Source: Lysobacter alkalisoli (GTDB taxonomy: Bacteria > Pseudomonadota > Gammaproteobacteria > Xanthomonadales > Xanthomonadaceae). From it: 64,000 nt of DNA. The stretch lies in contig NZ_CP041242.1 in assembly GCF_006547045.1 (NCBI RefSeq), positions 1,498,001 to 1,562,000 of the forward strand, written 5' to 3'. Below the pieces are notes generated by a model. That model did no database searches. It saw only the letters and a list, made by a program, of their open reading frames with translations, and was not told the DNA's origin. The translations under genes and the position numbers were made by a program. This document shows positions 1-8,062 of this stretch, one piece after another (within the stretch, counting starts at the first letter, position 1; each line of letters starts with the position of its first letter).

Positions 1-241
1 TATCCGCACGAGTCAAGACAGTTACGGGCGCGGCGCTTTCTATCTGAGCGCGCGAGATGCGGGAGCCTACGACAACGACCTTGTCGATGTCCGTGGTCTG
101 GGTGGTGGAGGTTTGTTCTTGTTCCTGAGAGTCCTCGCGCTCCTCCTGCGCAAATGCGCCGGTTGCGACCGGCAGCAACATTGCAGCGAACAGGGCGGTG
201 CTCAAACGGCTGCGCAGCAGCCTACGACTTTTCACTACCAT
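1..241 (-). CDS. TonB-dependent outer-membrane receptor, N-terminal fragment
   Basis: Only the first 80 codons are inside the window; the gene continues past base 1. The start is ATG at 241-239 on the minus strand, with a GGGGGA ribosome site a few bases upstream. The protein opens with a basic n-region (MVVKSRRLLRSR) and a hydrophobic signal sequence ending in GAFAQ. A Glu/Gln/Thr-rich linker follows, then DKVVVVGSRISR and APVTVLTR. A linker followed by 'VVVVGSRI' is the usual beginning of the plug domain in Xanthomonadaceae TonB-dependent receptors, which import siderophores, glycans or peptides through the outer membrane. The substrate cannot be judged from this fragment. It is divergent from the Mrp gene. 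Confidence 0.8.
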   Translation of the reverse strand, partial: MVVKSRRLLRSRLSTALFAAMLLPVATGAFAQEEREDSQEQEQTSTTQTTDIDKVVVVGSRISRAQIESAAPVTVLTRAD

Positions 242-308
242 GGTGATCCCCCAACTAAGGCTGTATTTCTGCTTGAGTTCTTTTGGGCGTCCGAGCCGAT
301 CCCCTATT

Positions 309-331
309 GCTCATCAGTTCCGTTGATGAGC
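309..331. other. Perfect inverted repeat between the receptor and mrp
   Basis: GCTCATCA (309-316) and TGATGAGC (324-331) form an 8-bp perfect stem with a 7-nt loop. It lies between two divergent genes and has no T-tract, so it is not a standard terminator. It may be an operator or a leader hairpin; the sequence does not decide. Confidence 0.4.
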
Positions 332-435
332 CTGAACTTAACATGGCATTAACGCGGATTCCACATTCTTCTACGCCCGCCAGCTTTGCTGAGCCTGTCG
401 TTTCATGCCATTTCCTTGCACCCAGAGGTCATTCC

Positions 436-1515
436 GTGCCCCAGAACCTTCAACTCCGATTGCAGTCCATCACCCTACCCGGGCTGGACGTTCCACTTGA
501 ACAGACAGGCGCCCGGGTCAGAGTCGTGGAGCAGGAAGGGCGCGCGGCGGTCGAGATCACTCTCGGCATACCTGCAGCTGGATTGGAGGTCTCGTTGAGG
601 GAAGCCGTCGTAGCCGTGCTGGAGGAGCAAGGACTGACGCTGGCCAAGCTGGTGCTGCAGCAGCGGATCGACGCCCACGCGGTACAGCCCAACCTCTCCC
701 CGCTCCCGAACATCCGCAACATCATCGCGATCGGTTCCGGCAAGGGGGGGGTCGGCAAGTCGACCACGGCGGTCAACCTGGCGCTGGCGCTGGCGGCCGA
801 GGGGGCGCGGGTCGGGGTGCTCGATGCCGATATCTACGGGCCGAGCATCCCCGCCATGCTCGGATTGTCCGGGCGGCCCGACAGTCCCGACGGCAAGACG
901 ATCGAGCCGATGCGGGCGCACGGGGTGGAGGCGATGTCGATCGGTCTGCTGGTCGAACAGGACACGCCGATGATCTGGCGCGGACCGATGGCGACCTCGG
1001 CGTTGACCCAGTTGCTGGAGCAGACCCGCTGGGGTGACGGGGAGGCCCTGGACTACCTGATCGTCGACCTGCCGCCCGGGACCGGCGACATCCAGCTGAC
1101 CCTGTCGCAGAAGATTCCTGTCGCGGGTGCGGTAATTGTCACCACCCCGCAGGAGATCGCCACCCTCGATGCGCGCAAGGCATTGAAGATGTTCGAAAAG
1201 GTCGAGGTCCCGGTGCTGGGACTGGTCGAGAACATGGCCGTGCACGTCTGCTCGAACTGCGGCCACGCCGAGCATGTGTTCGGCAGCGGTGGAGGCGAGC
1301 GGATGGCCGCGCAGTACGGCGTGCCGCTGCTGGGCAGCCTGCCATTGGACGTGAGCATCCGCGAGCAGGGTGATGCAGGAACTCCGATCGTGGCCGCAGC
1401 GCCCGACTCGGCCGCGGCACGGGCCTATCGGGCGGCGGCACGGGCGCTGGCCGCGGAACTGGCGAAGCGGCCGCGCGCGGCGGTGCCGATCGCCGCCTCT
1501 CTGCTCGGGGAGTAG
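436..1515 (+). CDS. mrp: Mrp/NBP35-type P-loop ATPase, iron-sulfur cluster carrier
   Basis: Proteins of the Mrp/ApbC family bind a labile [4Fe-4S] cluster between two subunits and deliver it to apoproteins in the cytoplasm. The deviant Walker A motif GKGGVGKST is at about residues 102-110, LDADIYGPSIP follows it, and the switch region is DLPPGTGD. The CxxC cluster motif is C272 and C275 (VCSNC). The region before the P-loop looks like a diverged MIP18-type domain. I chose GTG at 436, preceded by AGAGGT with 6-nt spacing, giving 359 residues. The frame is open upstream to ATGs at 343 and 283, but those residues do not look like the family. It is a single-gene unit with the receptor divergent. 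Confidence 0.88.
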   Translation: MPQNLQLRLQSITLPGLDVPLEQTGARVRVVEQEGRAAVEITLGIPAAGLEVSLREAVVAVLEEQGLTLAKLVLQQRIDAHAVQPNLSPLPNIRNIIAIGSGKGGVGKSTTAVNLALALAAEGARVGVLDADIYGPSIPAMLGLSGRPDSPDGKTIEPMRAHGVEAMSIGLLVEQDTPMIWRGPMATSALTQLLEQTRWGDGEALDYLIVDLPPGTGDIQLTLSQKIPVAGAVIVTTPQEIATLDARKALKMFEKVEVPVLGLVENMAVHVCSNCGHAEHVFGSGGGERMAAQYGVPLLGSLPLDVSIREQGDAGTPIVAAAPDSAAARAYRAAARALAAELAKRPRAAVPIAASLLGE

Positions 1516-1660
1516 CGGCCGCCTAAGCGGCATCATGTCGAAGTGGAACCGGATCGGCCATCTGTGGGGGTTTTCCCGGATAGACGCCCCTCTGTCCCGA
1601 TGACAAAACCCGGAAGTGATCCCGAGGGTCACATCACGTTCACATTTCCGGGAGAGCTAC

Positions 1661-3034
1661 ATGAGTCGTACCTTTCGTCGCGCCGCACTGACCGGCGCGG
1701 TTCTGGTTTCGCTGGGCTTGTCCTCCACCGCCGTTGCCGGCGGTCGTCTCGATCTGGTGATGAAGGGGCTGAACGCCGGCACCCCGCACGTACCTGGCGA
1801 ACTGCTGGTCAAGTTCCGCGACGGCACCAGCCTCGACCAGCAGGCCGCGTTGCCAGGCAAGCTGGGCGCGCAGAAGCTCGAAACCCTGAGCCGGGGCAAT
1901 GGCAAACAGGGCGAACTCGCGCTGCTGCGGCTGGGGGGTGGGCGTGATTTCGCCTCGACCCTGGTCGCGCTGAATCGTCATCCGGCCATCGAGTACGCCG
2001 AGCCGAACTGGGTCTACCAGCACTCCGCCACCTCCAACGATCCGTACTACACCAACGGCTCGCTGTGGGGCATGTATGGCGATGCCACCAGTCCGGCCAA
2101 CCAGTACGGTTCGCGGGCCGGCGAGGCCTGGGCGAAGGGGCACACCTCTTGTGGGGATGTCTGGGTCGGCATCATCGATGAAGGCTACATGTACACCCAC
2201 GATGACCTTGCCGCGAATGCCGGGGTCAACCCGGGAGAGATTCCCGGCAATGGGATCGATGACGATGGCAACGGCTATGTCGACGACGTCTATGGCTGGG
2301 ACTTTGACGGCGGCGACAACAGCGTGTTTGACGGCGTCGATGATGATCACGGCACCCACGTGGCCGGTACCATCGGCGGTGTCGGCGGCAATGGCACGGG
2401 CGTGGCCGGCGTGTGCTGGTCGGTCAAGCTGTTCGGCGCCAAGTTCCTTGGCAAGCGCGGCGGCACCACCGCCAATGCGGTCAAAGCGGTCGACTACATG
2501 ACCGACATGAAGACCCGCCATGGCCTGAATCTGGTGGCGACCAACAACTCCTGGGGCGGCGGCGGCTTCTCGCAGGCGTTGCAGGACGCGATCGAGCGCG
2601 CCAACCAGGCCAACATCCTGTTCATCGCCGCGGCCGGCAACAGCAGCTACGACTGCGACAGCAGCCAGAACTGCTATCCGGCCGAATATCCGAACAGCAA
2701 CATCGTCGCGGTGGCCTCGATCACCAGCAGCGGCGCGATGAGCTCGTTCTCCAGCTACGGCGCGAACACGGTGGACATCTGCGCGCCGGGTTCGGCCATC
2801 TACTCCACCGTGCCAAGGCGCCAGCAGGGGCAGGTGGTCTCGGGCTATGCCAGCTACAGCGGCACCTCGATGGCCACCCCGCACGTGGCCGGCGCAGCGG
2901 CGCTGTACAAGTCGTCGCATCCGGGCGCCAGCGCGGCCGATGTCAAGGCCGGAATCATGGGCTCTGCGGTGACCACCGCTTCCTGCCAGGGCAAGGTGGT
3001 CAGCAATGGTCGTCTGAACGTCAGCGGGTTCTGA
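1661..3034 (+). CDS. Secreted subtilisin-like serine protease (S8 family)
   Basis: A 457-residue exported endopeptidase. The ATG at 1661 follows GGGAGAG. A Sec signal peptide (residues 1-26, ending STAVAGG) leads to an I9-like propeptide (about 45-120, from [10 protein letters not shown] to [11 protein letters not shown]) and then one catalytic domain. The catalytic residues are D173 (VGIIDEGY), H230 (HGTHVAGT), oxyanion N327 (AAGN) and S403 ([11 protein letters not shown]). The D173 motif has Glu-Gly where most subtilases have Thr-Gly. An Asp/Gly-rich stretch between D173 and H230 looks like a calcium-binding loop. The protein ends soon after the catalytic domain, with no P-domain or PPC domain. 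A strong terminator follows, so it is probably monocistronic. The substrate is unknown. Confidence 0.92.
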   Translation: MSRTFRRAALTGAVLVSLGLSSTAVAGGRLDLVMKGLNAGTPHVPGELLVKFRDGTSLDQQAALPGKLGAQKLETLSRGNGKQGELALLRLGGGRDFASTLVALNRHPAIEYAEPNWVYQHSATSNDPYYTNGSLWGMYGDATSPANQYGSRAGEAWAKGHTSCGDVWVGIIDEGYMYTHDDLAANAGVNPGEIPGNGIDDDGNGYVDDVYGWDFDGGDNSVFDGVDDDHGTHVAGTIGGVGGNGTGVAGVCWSVKLFGAKFLGKRGGTTANAVKAVDYMTDMKTRHGLNLVATNNSWGGGGFSQALQDAIERANQANILFIAAAGNSSYDCDSSQNCYPAEYPNSNIVAVASITSSGAMSSFSSYGANTVDICAPGSAIYSTVPRRQQGQVVSGYASYSGTSMATPHVAGAAALYKSSHPGASAADVKAGIMGSAVTTASCQGKVVSNGRLNVSGF

Positions 3035-3055
3035 ACCTTCCACGACGGCGTCATC

Positions 3056-3088
3056 CGAAGGCCCGGCCCAGCCGGGCCTTCGTTTTTT
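3056..3088 (+). terminator. Rho-independent terminator after the subtilase
   Basis: A perfect 12-bp GC-rich stem (3056-3067 with 3071-3082) and 3-nt loop, followed by six T (3083-3088). It sits 22 bp after the protease stop codon and before the dcd promoter region. Confidence 0.9.
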
Positions 3089-3103
3089 GTGCCCCGGTGC
3101 CGT

Positions 3104-3109
3104 TAGAAT
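3104..3109 (+). promoter_or_regulatory. Candidate -10 element (TAGAAT) for dcd
   Basis: TAGAAT lies 35 bp before the dcd start and just after the upstream terminator. No convincing -35 box is visible, so this is only a placement guess. Confidence 0.35.
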
Positions 3110-3143
3110 CGCCCTTTCCACAGATCTGGATGAGCCCCACCGC

Positions 3144-3713
3144 ATGAGCATCAAGTCCGACCGCTGGATCCGTCGCATGGCCGAGCAGCACGGCATGATC
3201 GAGCCGTTCGAGCCGGGCCAGGTCAAGACGGCGGCCGACGGCCACCGGATCGTCAGCTACGGCACCTCCAGCTACGGTTACGACGTGCGATGCTCGCGCG
3301 AGTTCAAGGTGTTCACCAACATCAACTCGACCATTGTCGACCCCAAGCATTTCGACAGCGGCAGCTTCGTCGACATCGAAAGCGATGTCTGCATCATCCC
3401 GCCCAACAGCTTTGCGCTGGCACGGACCGTCGAATACTTCCGCATCCCACGCGATACCCTGGTGGTGTGTCTGGGCAAGAGCACTTATGCCCGCTGCGGG
3501 ATCATCGTCAACGTGACCCCGCTGGAGCCGGAATGGGAGGGGCACGTCACGCTGGAGTTCAGCAACACCACGCCGCTGCCCGCGCGCATCTACGCCAACG
3601 AGGGCGTCGCGCAGATGCTGTTTTTCCAATCCGACGAAGTCTGCGAAACTTCGTACAGGGATCGCGGCGGCAAGTATCAGGGGCAGACCGGGGTCACCCT
3701 GCCGCGAACCTGA
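3144..3713 (+). CDS. dcd: dCTP deaminase
   Basis: Converts dCTP to dUTP in pyrimidine deoxynucleotide synthesis, the main route to dUMP and thymidylate in Gram-negative bacteria. The protein has 189 residues, close to the family length. It shows the SSYGYDVR segment (residues 42-49), [11 protein letters not shown] (110-120) and the active-site stretch [12 protein letters not shown], in which E138 is the catalytic Glu of the family. The frame is open upstream to 3087, but the family start MSIKSDRWI is at 3144. It sits alone between the terminator at 3056-3088 and the RDD gene; co-transcription with the latter is possible (49-bp gap). Confidence 0.96.
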   Translation: MSIKSDRWIRRMAEQHGMIEPFEPGQVKTAADGHRIVSYGTSSYGYDVRCSREFKVFTNINSTIVDPKHFDSGSFVDIESDVCIIPPNSFALARTVEYFRIPRDTLVVCLGKSTYARCGIIVNVTPLEPEWEGHVTLEFSNTTPLPARIYANEGVAQMLFFQSDEVCETSYRDRGGKYQGQTGVTLPRT

Positions 3714-3762
3714 GAGACCATTCACCACGGCAGCTATTGCAACCAAGGAACAGGAGGGGGAC

Positions 3763-4278
3763 ATGCAGCAAGACAACAATCCATACCAGAGCCCGCAGGC
3801 GGACGTCGCCGATGCACTTTCGCTGGATAACCTTGCCGGTCGCGGCGAGCGGCTCGGCGCCGCGATCATCGACGGTCTGATCATGCTGGCGGTGATGCTG
3901 CCGATAATGTGGATCGGCGGTTACTTCAGCCAGGTCATGGTTGCGGCGGCCAGCGGTGAGCAGCCATCCTTCGTTTCCCAGCTGATGTGGGTCGTGATCG
4001 GCTTTGCCGTGTTTGTGGCGGTCCAGTACTACCCGCTGAACGCAACTGCCCAGACCTGGGGCAAACGCCTGGTCGGGGTCCGCATCGCCAATCTCGACGG
4101 CAGCCAGCCCGGCATCGGCCAGCTGATCGGCAAGCGCTACCTGCCGGTCCAGGTCGTCAGCAGCCTGCCGTTCGTGGGCTGGCTGATCGGCCTGGTCAAC
4201 GTGCTGCTGATCTTCCGTGAGGACCGCCGCTGTGGCCACGACCTGGTCGCCGGCACCAAGGTGGTCAAGGCCAACTGA
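3763..4278 (+). CDS. RDD-family integral membrane protein
   Basis: A 171-residue protein with a cytoplasmic N-terminus that begins NNPYQSP, a motif common in small RDD proteins. Then come the RDD signature region (RGERLGAAIIDGLI, about residues 27-40) and three hydrophobic segments near residues 34-55, 72-90 and 130-150. The family is of uncertain function; some members have been linked to ion or solute transport. An unusually strong Shine-Dalgarno sequence (AGGAGGGGG) precedes the ATG at 3763. It ends at a bidirectional-looking terminator shared with the convergent pxpA. Confidence 0.85.
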   Translation: MQQDNNPYQSPQADVADALSLDNLAGRGERLGAAIIDGLIMLAVMLPIMWIGGYFSQVMVAAASGEQPSFVSQLMWVVIGFAVFVAVQYYPLNATAQTWGKRLVGVRIANLDGSQPGIGQLIGKRYLPVQVVSSLPFVGWLIGLVNVLLIFREDRRCGHDLVAGTKVVKAN

Positions 4279-4304
4279 ACCGGTTCCGATCCGGTCCGTA
4301 CGAT

Positions 4305-4337
4305 AAGCCCCTCGCCTCGGCGCGGGGCTTTTGTTTT
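4305..4337 (+). terminator. Terminator between the RDD gene and convergent pxpA
   Basis: AAGCCCC (4305-4311) pairs with GGGGCTT (4324-4330) around an inner CGC/GCG hairpin, followed by TTTTGTTTT. The stop codon of minus-strand pxpA lies at its far edge, so it may also act on that strand. Confidence 0.8.
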
Positions 4338-5095
4338 CAGCCCTCTTGCGGAGAAGGTGGAGGGGCGATGGTGATGCCGTCCGCCTCCAGCGCTTCGCGC
4401 AGCGCACCTGCGAACGCGGCGGCGTCGGGCCGGTCGCCGTGCAGGCAGAGAGTGTCGGCTTGCAGCTTCAGCGTATCGCCACCAGCCAGTTCCAGCGTGC
4501 CGGTGGTAGCCAGCGCGCGTGCCTGCGCGACCGCAGCCTCGACGGTCTCCAGCACCGCTCCCGGCACCCCGCGCGGGAGCAGTCGGCCGTCGGCACCGTA
4601 GCCGCGCTCGGCGAACACCTCGTGGGCGACGCTCAGGCCGTTGTCCCGCGCGACCTCGGTGAGTGTCGAGCCGGACAGACCGTACACGATCAGCGACGGA
4701 TCGAACCCGGCCACCGCCTCGGCGATCGCCCCGGCGATGTCCGCATCGCGTGCGGCCATGTTGTAGAGCGCGCCGTGCGGTTTGACGAAGGCCAGCCGCA
4801 TGCCTTCATCCGTGGCGATGCGGGCCAGCCGGCGCAGTTGCGCGGTCACCAGCAGGGTGACATGGCCGGGCGTTACCGCCATCTCGCGGCGGCCGAAATG
4901 TTCGCGGTCGACGAAGCCCGGATGCGCGCCGGCGGCGACGCCATGCTCGCGGCATAGCCGCAGCGTGCGGCGCATGGTGTCGTCGTCGCCGGCGTGGCCG
5001 CCGCAGGCGATGCTGGCCGAGCTGATCAGCGGGATGATCGCGGCGTCATCGCCGCAGTTTTCGCCGAGGTCGCAGTTGAAGTCGATACGTGGCAC
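4337..5095 (-). CDS. pxpA: 5-oxoprolinase subunit A (LamB/YcsF family)
   Basis: One of three subunits of the ATP-dependent prokaryotic 5-oxoprolinase, which opens pyroglutamate (5-oxoproline) to glutamate. The protein has 252 residues and carries the family N-terminus DFNCDLGENCG, the SIACGGHAGD stretch and KPHGALYN. These map onto the metal-dependent carbohydrate-deacetylase-like fold of PxpA. The start is GTG at 5095. The gene is last in the order pxpB-pxpC-pxpA, with 25 bp after pxpC. All three subunits being adjacent makes the function firm. The terminator at 4305-4337 lies just downstream. Confidence 0.93.
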   Translation of the reverse strand: MPRIDFNCDLGENCGDDAAIIPLISSASIACGGHAGDDDTMRRTLRLCREHGVAAGAHPGFVDREHFGRREMAVTPGHVTLLVTAQLRRLARIATDEGMRLAFVKPHGALYNMAARDADIAGAIAEAVAGFDPSLIVYGLSGSTLTEVARDNGLSVAHEVFAERGYGADGRLLPRGVPGAVLETVEAAVAQARALATTGTLELAGGDTLKLQADTLCLHGDRPDAAAFAGALREALEADGITIAPPPSPQEG

Positions 5096-5120
5096 GAGGG
5101 CTCGCGAGTGGTGTGGATGG

Positions 5121-6089
5121 TTACAGGGTACTAAGCCGCTCGTCGAGCAGGCACATCAATCGACGCCATTGCGCGCGCCGCGCCTGCCACAGCGCACGCG
5201 ACTGGTGGGCATCGACCGCCTGCCAGCGCAGCGGCATGCCCGGTGCAAGCTGGGCCAGTCGCGGCATGTCGACGGCGGCGACATGGCCAAGTCGCGGGTA
5301 GCCGCCGGTGGTCTGGGCGTCGGCCAGCAGCACGATGGGCCGGCCATCAGGGGGCAGCTGGATCGTACCCGGTGCGACCGCGGCCGAGATGATGTCGCCC
5401 GGCGCCACCTCCAGCGCGTGGCCGTGCAGGCGCAGGCCCTGGCGGTTGCTGCGCGGGTCGACTTGCCAGTGGCTGGCGTCGAGTCGCATTGCGGCCGGAT
5501 GCGACGAGGGCAGGTAGCGGATCAGCGTTTCGGCCGGCAGCGGGTCGTCGAACTCGACCCACCAGGCAGGTTGCGAAGGCACTTCGGCGGCCACCCCGGA
5601 TGGTGCGCGTAGCACCAGTGCATCGCCGCGTGCCAGTGCCCGCCCATCGAGTCCACCGAAGCCGCCGCGCAGGTCGGTGCTGCGGCTGCCGAGCACTTCG
5701 GGGACATCGAAACCGCTGGCCACCGCCAGCCAGCCGCGAATGCCGAGCCGGAGCCGGCCGATCCGCAACTGTCCCGGCGGCAGTTCGACCGGACGGCCAT
5801 GGCCGACCGCGGTGCGGGTGCCATCGACGGCGACGTGCAGCGCATCGGTCAGCGCGCCGCACAGGGCGATCCGTAGCGGCGAATCGAAGGCGAGCGTCGG
5901 CCCGGTCAGGGTGTATTCGAGAACGGCCTCATTGCCGGTATTGCCGACCAGCCGGTTGGCGAGCGCGGCGGAATCCGGATCGAGTGCGCCGGCATGGGCC
6001 ACGCCGACATGGCGCCAACCATGGCGGCCGGCGTCCTGCAGCGTGGTCAGCGGGCCCGGCGCGATGACCTTGATGTGGGGAGCGCTCAC
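5121..6089 (-). CDS. pxpC: 5-oxoprolinase subunit C (KipA/biotin-dependent carboxyltransferase family)
   Basis: A 322-residue protein with the PxpC/KipA fold, related to cyclophilin-like carboxyltransferase domains. Seen in sequence: GPLTTLQDAGRHGWRHVGV near the N-terminus, DPDSAALANRLVGN, LRIGRLRLGIRGWLAVASGFD, and near the C-terminus PDGRPIVLLADAQTTGGYPR with its conserved QTTGGYP. It works with PxpA and PxpB in 5-oxoproline cleavage. The GTG start at 6089 overlaps the pxpB stop as GTGA, indicating translational coupling. Older annotations call this family an allophanate hydrolase subunit 2; the complete pxp set argues for oxoprolinase. Confidence 0.93.
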   Translation of the reverse strand: MSAPHIKVIAPGPLTTLQDAGRHGWRHVGVAHAGALDPDSAALANRLVGNTGNEAVLEYTLTGPTLAFDSPLRIALCGALTDALHVAVDGTRTAVGHGRPVELPPGQLRIGRLRLGIRGWLAVASGFDVPEVLGSRSTDLRGGFGGLDGRALARGDALVLRAPSGVAAEVPSQPAWWVEFDDPLPAETLIRYLPSSHPAAMRLDASHWQVDPRSNRQGLRLHGHALEVAPGDIISAAVAPGTIQLPPDGRPIVLLADAQTTGGYPRLGHVAAVDMPRLAQLAPGMPLRWQAVDAHQSRALWQARRAQWRRLMCLLDERLSTL

Positions 6090-6784
6090 CTGTCGCTCCG
6101 AAGCAGCCGTTCGAACCGGTCGGTGTCGATCGGCACGAACCGTACCCGGTCGCCGGGTTGCAGCGGGACCGGCGGTTCGCGGCCGGCGTCGAAAAGCTGC
6201 AACGGGGTGCGGCCGAGGAGGCGCCAGCCGCCCGGACTTTCACGCGGATAGATGCCGGTCTGCACACCGCCGATGGCGACCGTGCCGGCGGGCACGCAGG
6301 TGCGCGGCGTCTCAAGCCTAGGCAGGGCCAGCGCCGGATCAAGGCCGGCGAGATACGGGAAGCCCGGGGCGAAGCCGATCATCGCGACGGTGTAATCGCC
6401 GCTGGCGTGCCGCGAGACCAGCGTGTCGGGATCAAGTCCGAGTTCGAGGGCAGCGTCGATGAGGTCGGGGCCATACTCGCCGCCGTAGGCGACGGGAATC
6501 TCGATTGTCTCGGCCGTTGTCATGGAGCGCCCACCGCCGGCCTCGGCCTGCAACTGTTCGCGCAACCAGTCATGCACCGCGTCAGGCGCGGCTCGTGCAG
6601 GATCGAAGAACACCCCCAGGCTGGCGTAGGCCGGGACCAGGTCGAGCAGCCAGCCGGGCCTGGCCAGTTGCAGGCGGGCAGCCAGGGCGTGCACGTGCCG
6701 GAGGGTGGCGTCGTCGATGCCGGTGCCCAGCTCGATCAGCCAGGCATTGTCGGCGAGGGGTTCGATATGGGGCAGGGTGGTCAC
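6086..6784 (-). CDS. pxpB: 5-oxoprolinase subunit B (KipI family)
   Basis: A 232-residue KipI/allophanate-hydrolase-subunit-1-type protein, the partner of PxpC. Recognisable segments are PVAYGGEYGPDL, FAPGFPYLAGLDP (the GFxPGFPYL region of the family), TPRTCVPAGTVAIGG and QTGIYPRESPGGWRLLGRTP. The GTG start at 6784 overlaps the stop of the upstream HIT gene, and its own stop overlaps the pxpC start. Bacillus KipI also inhibits the sporulation kinase KinA, but that role is not expected here. Confidence 0.93.
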   Translation of the reverse strand: MTTLPHIEPLADNAWLIELGTGIDDATLRHVHALAARLQLARPGWLLDLVPAYASLGVFFDPARAAPDAVHDWLREQLQAEAGGGRSMTTAETIEIPVAYGGEYGPDLIDAALELGLDPDTLVSRHASGDYTVAMIGFAPGFPYLAGLDPALALPRLETPRTCVPAGTVAIGGVQTGIYPRESPGGWRLLGRTPLQLFDAGREPPVPLQPGDRVRFVPIDTDRFERLLRSDR

Positions 6785-7200
6785 TCACCAAGTGTGCCGC
6801 GCAGGCGGGTGATGCGCTCGACCAGTGCCTCCGGGGTGTAGGGCTTGGCGGTGGCCGAACCCCACACCGGCCGTGGCCAGGCGATGTCGTTGTGGAAACG
6901 GGCGATCACATGCACGTGCAGCTGAGGTACCAGGTTGCCGAGCGCAGCCACGTTGAGCTTGTCGGGCTTGAACAGTTGCAGCAGCAGGCGGCTGGCGGCA
7001 TCGATTTCGCTGCTTAATGCGGCCCGCTGGGCCGGTTCGAGGTCGACCAGTTCGATCGCATCCGGTACCCGCGGCACCAGGATCAGCCAGGGGTGGTTGG
7101 CGTCGTCCATCAGCCGCAGTTCGCTGAGTTTCAGGTGGGCCACAGGGTGGGTGTCATCGGCAAGCTGCGGGTGCAGGTGCCAGTTGGAACCTGTGTTCAT
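6781..7200 (-). CDS. HIT-family nucleotide-binding protein
   Basis: A 139-residue histidine-triad-type protein; such proteins hydrolyse or transfer nucleotide phosphoramidates or dinucleoside polyphosphates. The core motif is LHVHVIARFHND, with H95 and H97 in the first two triad positions. The third position is I99, not His, as is common in one proteobacterial branch. H97 would be the nucleophile by family position. The start is ATG at 7200, overlapping the stop of the dienelactone hydrolase gene, and its stop overlaps the pxpB start. So it is translated inside the oxoprolinase operon, though a functional link to pyroglutamate is not known. Confidence 0.85.
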   Translation of the reverse strand: MNTGSNWHLHPQLADDTHPVAHLKLSELRLMDDANHPWLILVPRVPDAIELVDLEPAQRAALSSEIDAASRLLLQLFKPDKLNVAALGNLVPQLHVHVIARFHNDIAWPRPVWGSATAKPYTPEALVERITRLRGTLGE

Positions 7201-7859
7201 CGCAGGCCGTCCTCGAAGAAGGCAAGGGTGCGCGGCCAGGCTTCGGCGGCGGCGGTTGGCGAGAAGTCGGTGCGCTGGTCGCAGTTGAAGCCGTGGCCGG
7301 CGTCGTATACGTGGATGCGCGCGGTCGGCTGCCTGTCGCGGTGCGCCTGGATCGCTTCCGGCGGGATGCTGGCGTCGTGCTCGCCGAAGTGGAACATCAT
7401 CGGCGCCCGCAACGGCTCGCCGAGGAAGGGCAGGGTGCGCGCACCGTAGTAGCTGACCGCAGGCAGCCCGAGCCGTGTGTTGGCGAGGAACGCCACGCTG
7501 CCGCCCCAGCAGAAGCCGACCGCACCGGTACGCTGGCCTTCGCTCTGCAGCAGGTCGGCGGCCTCGGCGGCGATGTCGACGGCGCGCTCGAAGCCGAGCG
7601 CGTTGCGCAACTCCACTCCACGTGCCGCGTCATCCGCCCCGTAGCCCAGCTCGACGCCGCGTTCGACCGGGTCGTACAGCGCGGGCGCCACCACCGTGTA
7701 GCCGGCATCGGCAAAGCGCCCGGCGACCGAGCGGATATGGCTGTTGACGCCGAAGATCTCCTGCAGCAGCACCAGCCCCCCGCGCGGGATGCCGACCGGA
7801 TCGGCACGCCAGGCACTGACCGGGCCGTGCGGGGTTTCCAGATCGATCCAGTGGGGCAT
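7197..7859 (-). CDS. Dienelactone hydrolase family protein
   Basis: An alpha/beta hydrolase of 220 residues. The nucleophile elbow is GFCWGG with C117, followed by D162 (GEHDASIPP) and H189 (DAGHGFNC), the Cys-Asp-His triad of dienelactone hydrolases. The early LVLLQEIFGVN stretch is also typical. These enzymes open lactones in aromatic degradation, but most genomic copies have unknown substrates; no aromatic pathway genes are nearby. GGGAGA precedes the ATG at 7859. It is the first gene of the five-gene minus-strand operon with the HIT gene and pxpBCA, divergent from rimO. Confidence 0.88.
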   Translation of the reverse strand: MPHWIDLETPHGPVSAWRADPVGIPRGGLVLLQEIFGVNSHIRSVAGRFADAGYTVVAPALYDPVERGVELGYGADDAARGVELRNALGFERAVDIAAEAADLLQSEGQRTGAVGFCWGGSVAFLANTRLGLPAVSYYGARTLPFLGEPLRAPMMFHFGEHDASIPPEAIQAHRDRQPTARIHVYDAGHGFNCDQRTDFSPTAAAEAWPRTLAFFEDGLR

Positions 7860-7931
7860 GGGGCGTCTCCCTGTTCAGGTCCATGGGCCGGCCGGGGCGC
7901 GGTCGTTCGGAATTGATTCTAGCGCCGGCGG

Positions 7932-7937
7932 TATAAT
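7932..7937 (+). promoter_or_regulatory. rimO: Candidate -10 element (TATAAT) of the rimO promoter
   Basis: A consensus TATAAT lies in the divergent region between dlh and rimO. The nearest TTGATT (7913-7918) is only 13 bp upstream, too close for a normal -35, so the -35 is unclear. If used, transcription would start just before the palindromic repeat at 7951-8037, placing that repeat in the rimO leader RNA. Confidence 0.45.
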
Positions 7938-7950
7938 CTGCGCCCCGCCC

Positions 7951-8037
7951 CGTCATCCCGAGCGCGGCGAGGGATCTGCTTTGAGCCTTTGTGGCAGGAC
8001 GCGGCCGGAAAGCAGATTCCTCGTCGCGCTCGGACGA
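7951..8037. repeat. Large imperfect palindromic repeat upstream of rimO
   Basis: The left arm (7951-7982) contains CCGAGCGCGGCGAGGGATCT. The right arm (8009-8037) is its inverted copy with a few substitutions; about 26 of 29 arm positions match. The arms are separated by 26 nt. This resembles the 'CGTCATCCCGAGC...' intergenic repeat family widespread in GC-rich proteobacteria (from memory, not searched). It ends 25 bp before the rimO start. Confidence 0.8.
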
Positions 8038-8062
8038 CTGGTTCCCGAGCTTCAGAGTATCC

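Noticed and set aside
113-352. 79-codon plus-strand ORF at the left edge
   Set aside because: Overlaps the start of the TonB receptor on the other strand and has no ribosome site or motifs.
5121-6784. Allophanate hydrolase (urea degradation) reading of the KipI/KipA pair
   Set aside because: The adjacent LamB/YcsF gene completes the pxpABC set, and no urea carboxylase gene is present.
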